DNA of 64,000 nt from Paenibacillus sp. yr247 (GTDB lineage: Bacteria; Bacillota; Bacilli; Paenibacillales; NBRC-103111), in contig NZ_FNIF01000006.1 of NCBI RefSeq assembly GCF_900103825.1, positions 1-64,000 of the forward strand, in the 5' to 3' direction. The stretch's first letter is position 1, and the number at the start of each line of letters is the position of its first letter. The notes below the pieces were generated by a model. It searched no databases. It was not told the DNA's origin and worked only from the letters and a program-made list of their open reading frames with translations. The position numbers and the translations under genes are program-made. Below are positions 63,676 through 64,000 of the stretch, one piece after another.

Positions 63676-64000
63676 ATGAACATATTCCAACGATTATTTC
63701 ACTCATGGAATAAAAGGAAAAAAGAGCAGTCCACCCTTGGATTCGAAGAAATCTACATAGAACAAAGTAATGAGCCTTCTCTTAAGCATACCTTAGACAA
63801 TTTTTTAAACTGCATTGATTTAGTTCATCGGACAATGCCTGAAATTAATGTGGATTTGGTTTATTTTGGGCATCTTATGGGTAGTGATGAATTTTCACGT
63901 GATATCACTATTCCTTTTTCAAATGTCCAAATAAATGAAGTCGGACATTTGCTTAAACGAAGTCAGTATCATTTGGTAACGGACTCAAAAACCCTTATTA
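63676..64000 (+). CDS. GerA-type spore germination protein, N-terminal part
   Basis: The frame runs off the right edge after 108 residues (MNIFQRLFHSWNKRKKEQST start). It has a basic N-terminal segment, then SLKHTLDNFLNCIDLVHRTM and VDLVYFGHLMGSDEFSRDIT. The later part (IPFSNVQINEVGHLLKRSQY) fits the cytoplasmic N-terminal domain of GerA-family germinant-receptor A subunits. These sit in the spore inner membrane and sense nutrients. GTGAGG lies 10 bases before the ATG. The assignment rests on a partial domain. Confidence 0.6.
   Translation, partial: MNIFQRLFHSWNKRKKEQSTLGFEEIYIEQSNEPSLKHTLDNFLNCIDLVHRTMPEINVDLVYFGHLMGSDEFSRDITIPFSNVQINEVGHLLKRSQYHLVTDSKTLI

Overview
The window reads as the chromosome of an endospore-forming member of the Bacillales, most likely Paenibacillaceae. 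It carries small YjcZ-type spore proteins, a YmaF remnant, YtaF, an FtsW/SpoVE-type protein, a GerA-like germination gene at the right edge, YpjA, SOS-controlled uvrX/yolD genes with Bacillus-type LexA (DinR) boxes, and two YesM/YesN two-component pairs beside sugar ABC importers that lack their own ATPase. GTG and TTG starts behind strong GGAGG sites are common. I found no tRNA, rRNA or CRISPR.

Layout. 1-0.4 kb: the start of a frameshifted IS110-family transposase and its structured upstream non-coding end (bridge-RNA candidate). 0.5-6.7 kb: small sporulation-type genes, a PIG-L deacetylase divergent from a glycosyltransferase, several broken small genes, pssA and a cation-efflux remnant. 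6.8-19 kb: an envelope block with UppP, PAP2, YpjA, a frameshifted HtrA, a subtilase, a large VCBS-repeat membrane-anchored protein, YtaF and FtsW-like. The PAP2 and htrA promoters share one unusual direct-repeat operator at identical spacing. 19.5-21.5 kb: a scar of truncated or stopped genes (rodA, a DUF1835-like gene, a small two-gene unit). 21.9-24 kb: an SOS cassette.

24.4-43.1 kb: a catabolic locus. It holds a GGDEF-like/winged-helix regulator, an SDR and a DapA-like aldolase. These converge on a YesN/YesM pair that diverges from an ABC importer, a GH38 alpha-mannosidase, a DegT-type aminotransferase, a deacetylase-like protein and a large alpha/alpha-barrel, lyase-like protein. 43.5-60.0 kb: a second locus for alpha-galactosides. 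A secreted GH27/36-like enzyme with an F5/8C domain is divergent from a YesM/YesN pair, followed by a lipoprotein, two permeases, a GH36 alpha-galactosidase, a mutarotase-like protein and a DUF5107-TPR protein. The two loci look like complete polysaccharide-utilisation units: sense, import, cleave and metabolise. I see no broken gene in them.

60-64 kb: a scar with an lgt fragment interrupted by a decayed insertion element, a DUF2975 remnant beside an intact DUF2975/HTH pair, another decayed gene, and the start of a GerA-like gene. The flanks (0-21.5 and 60-63.6 kb) carry about a dozen frameshifts, stops and truncations, against none in the catabolic core.
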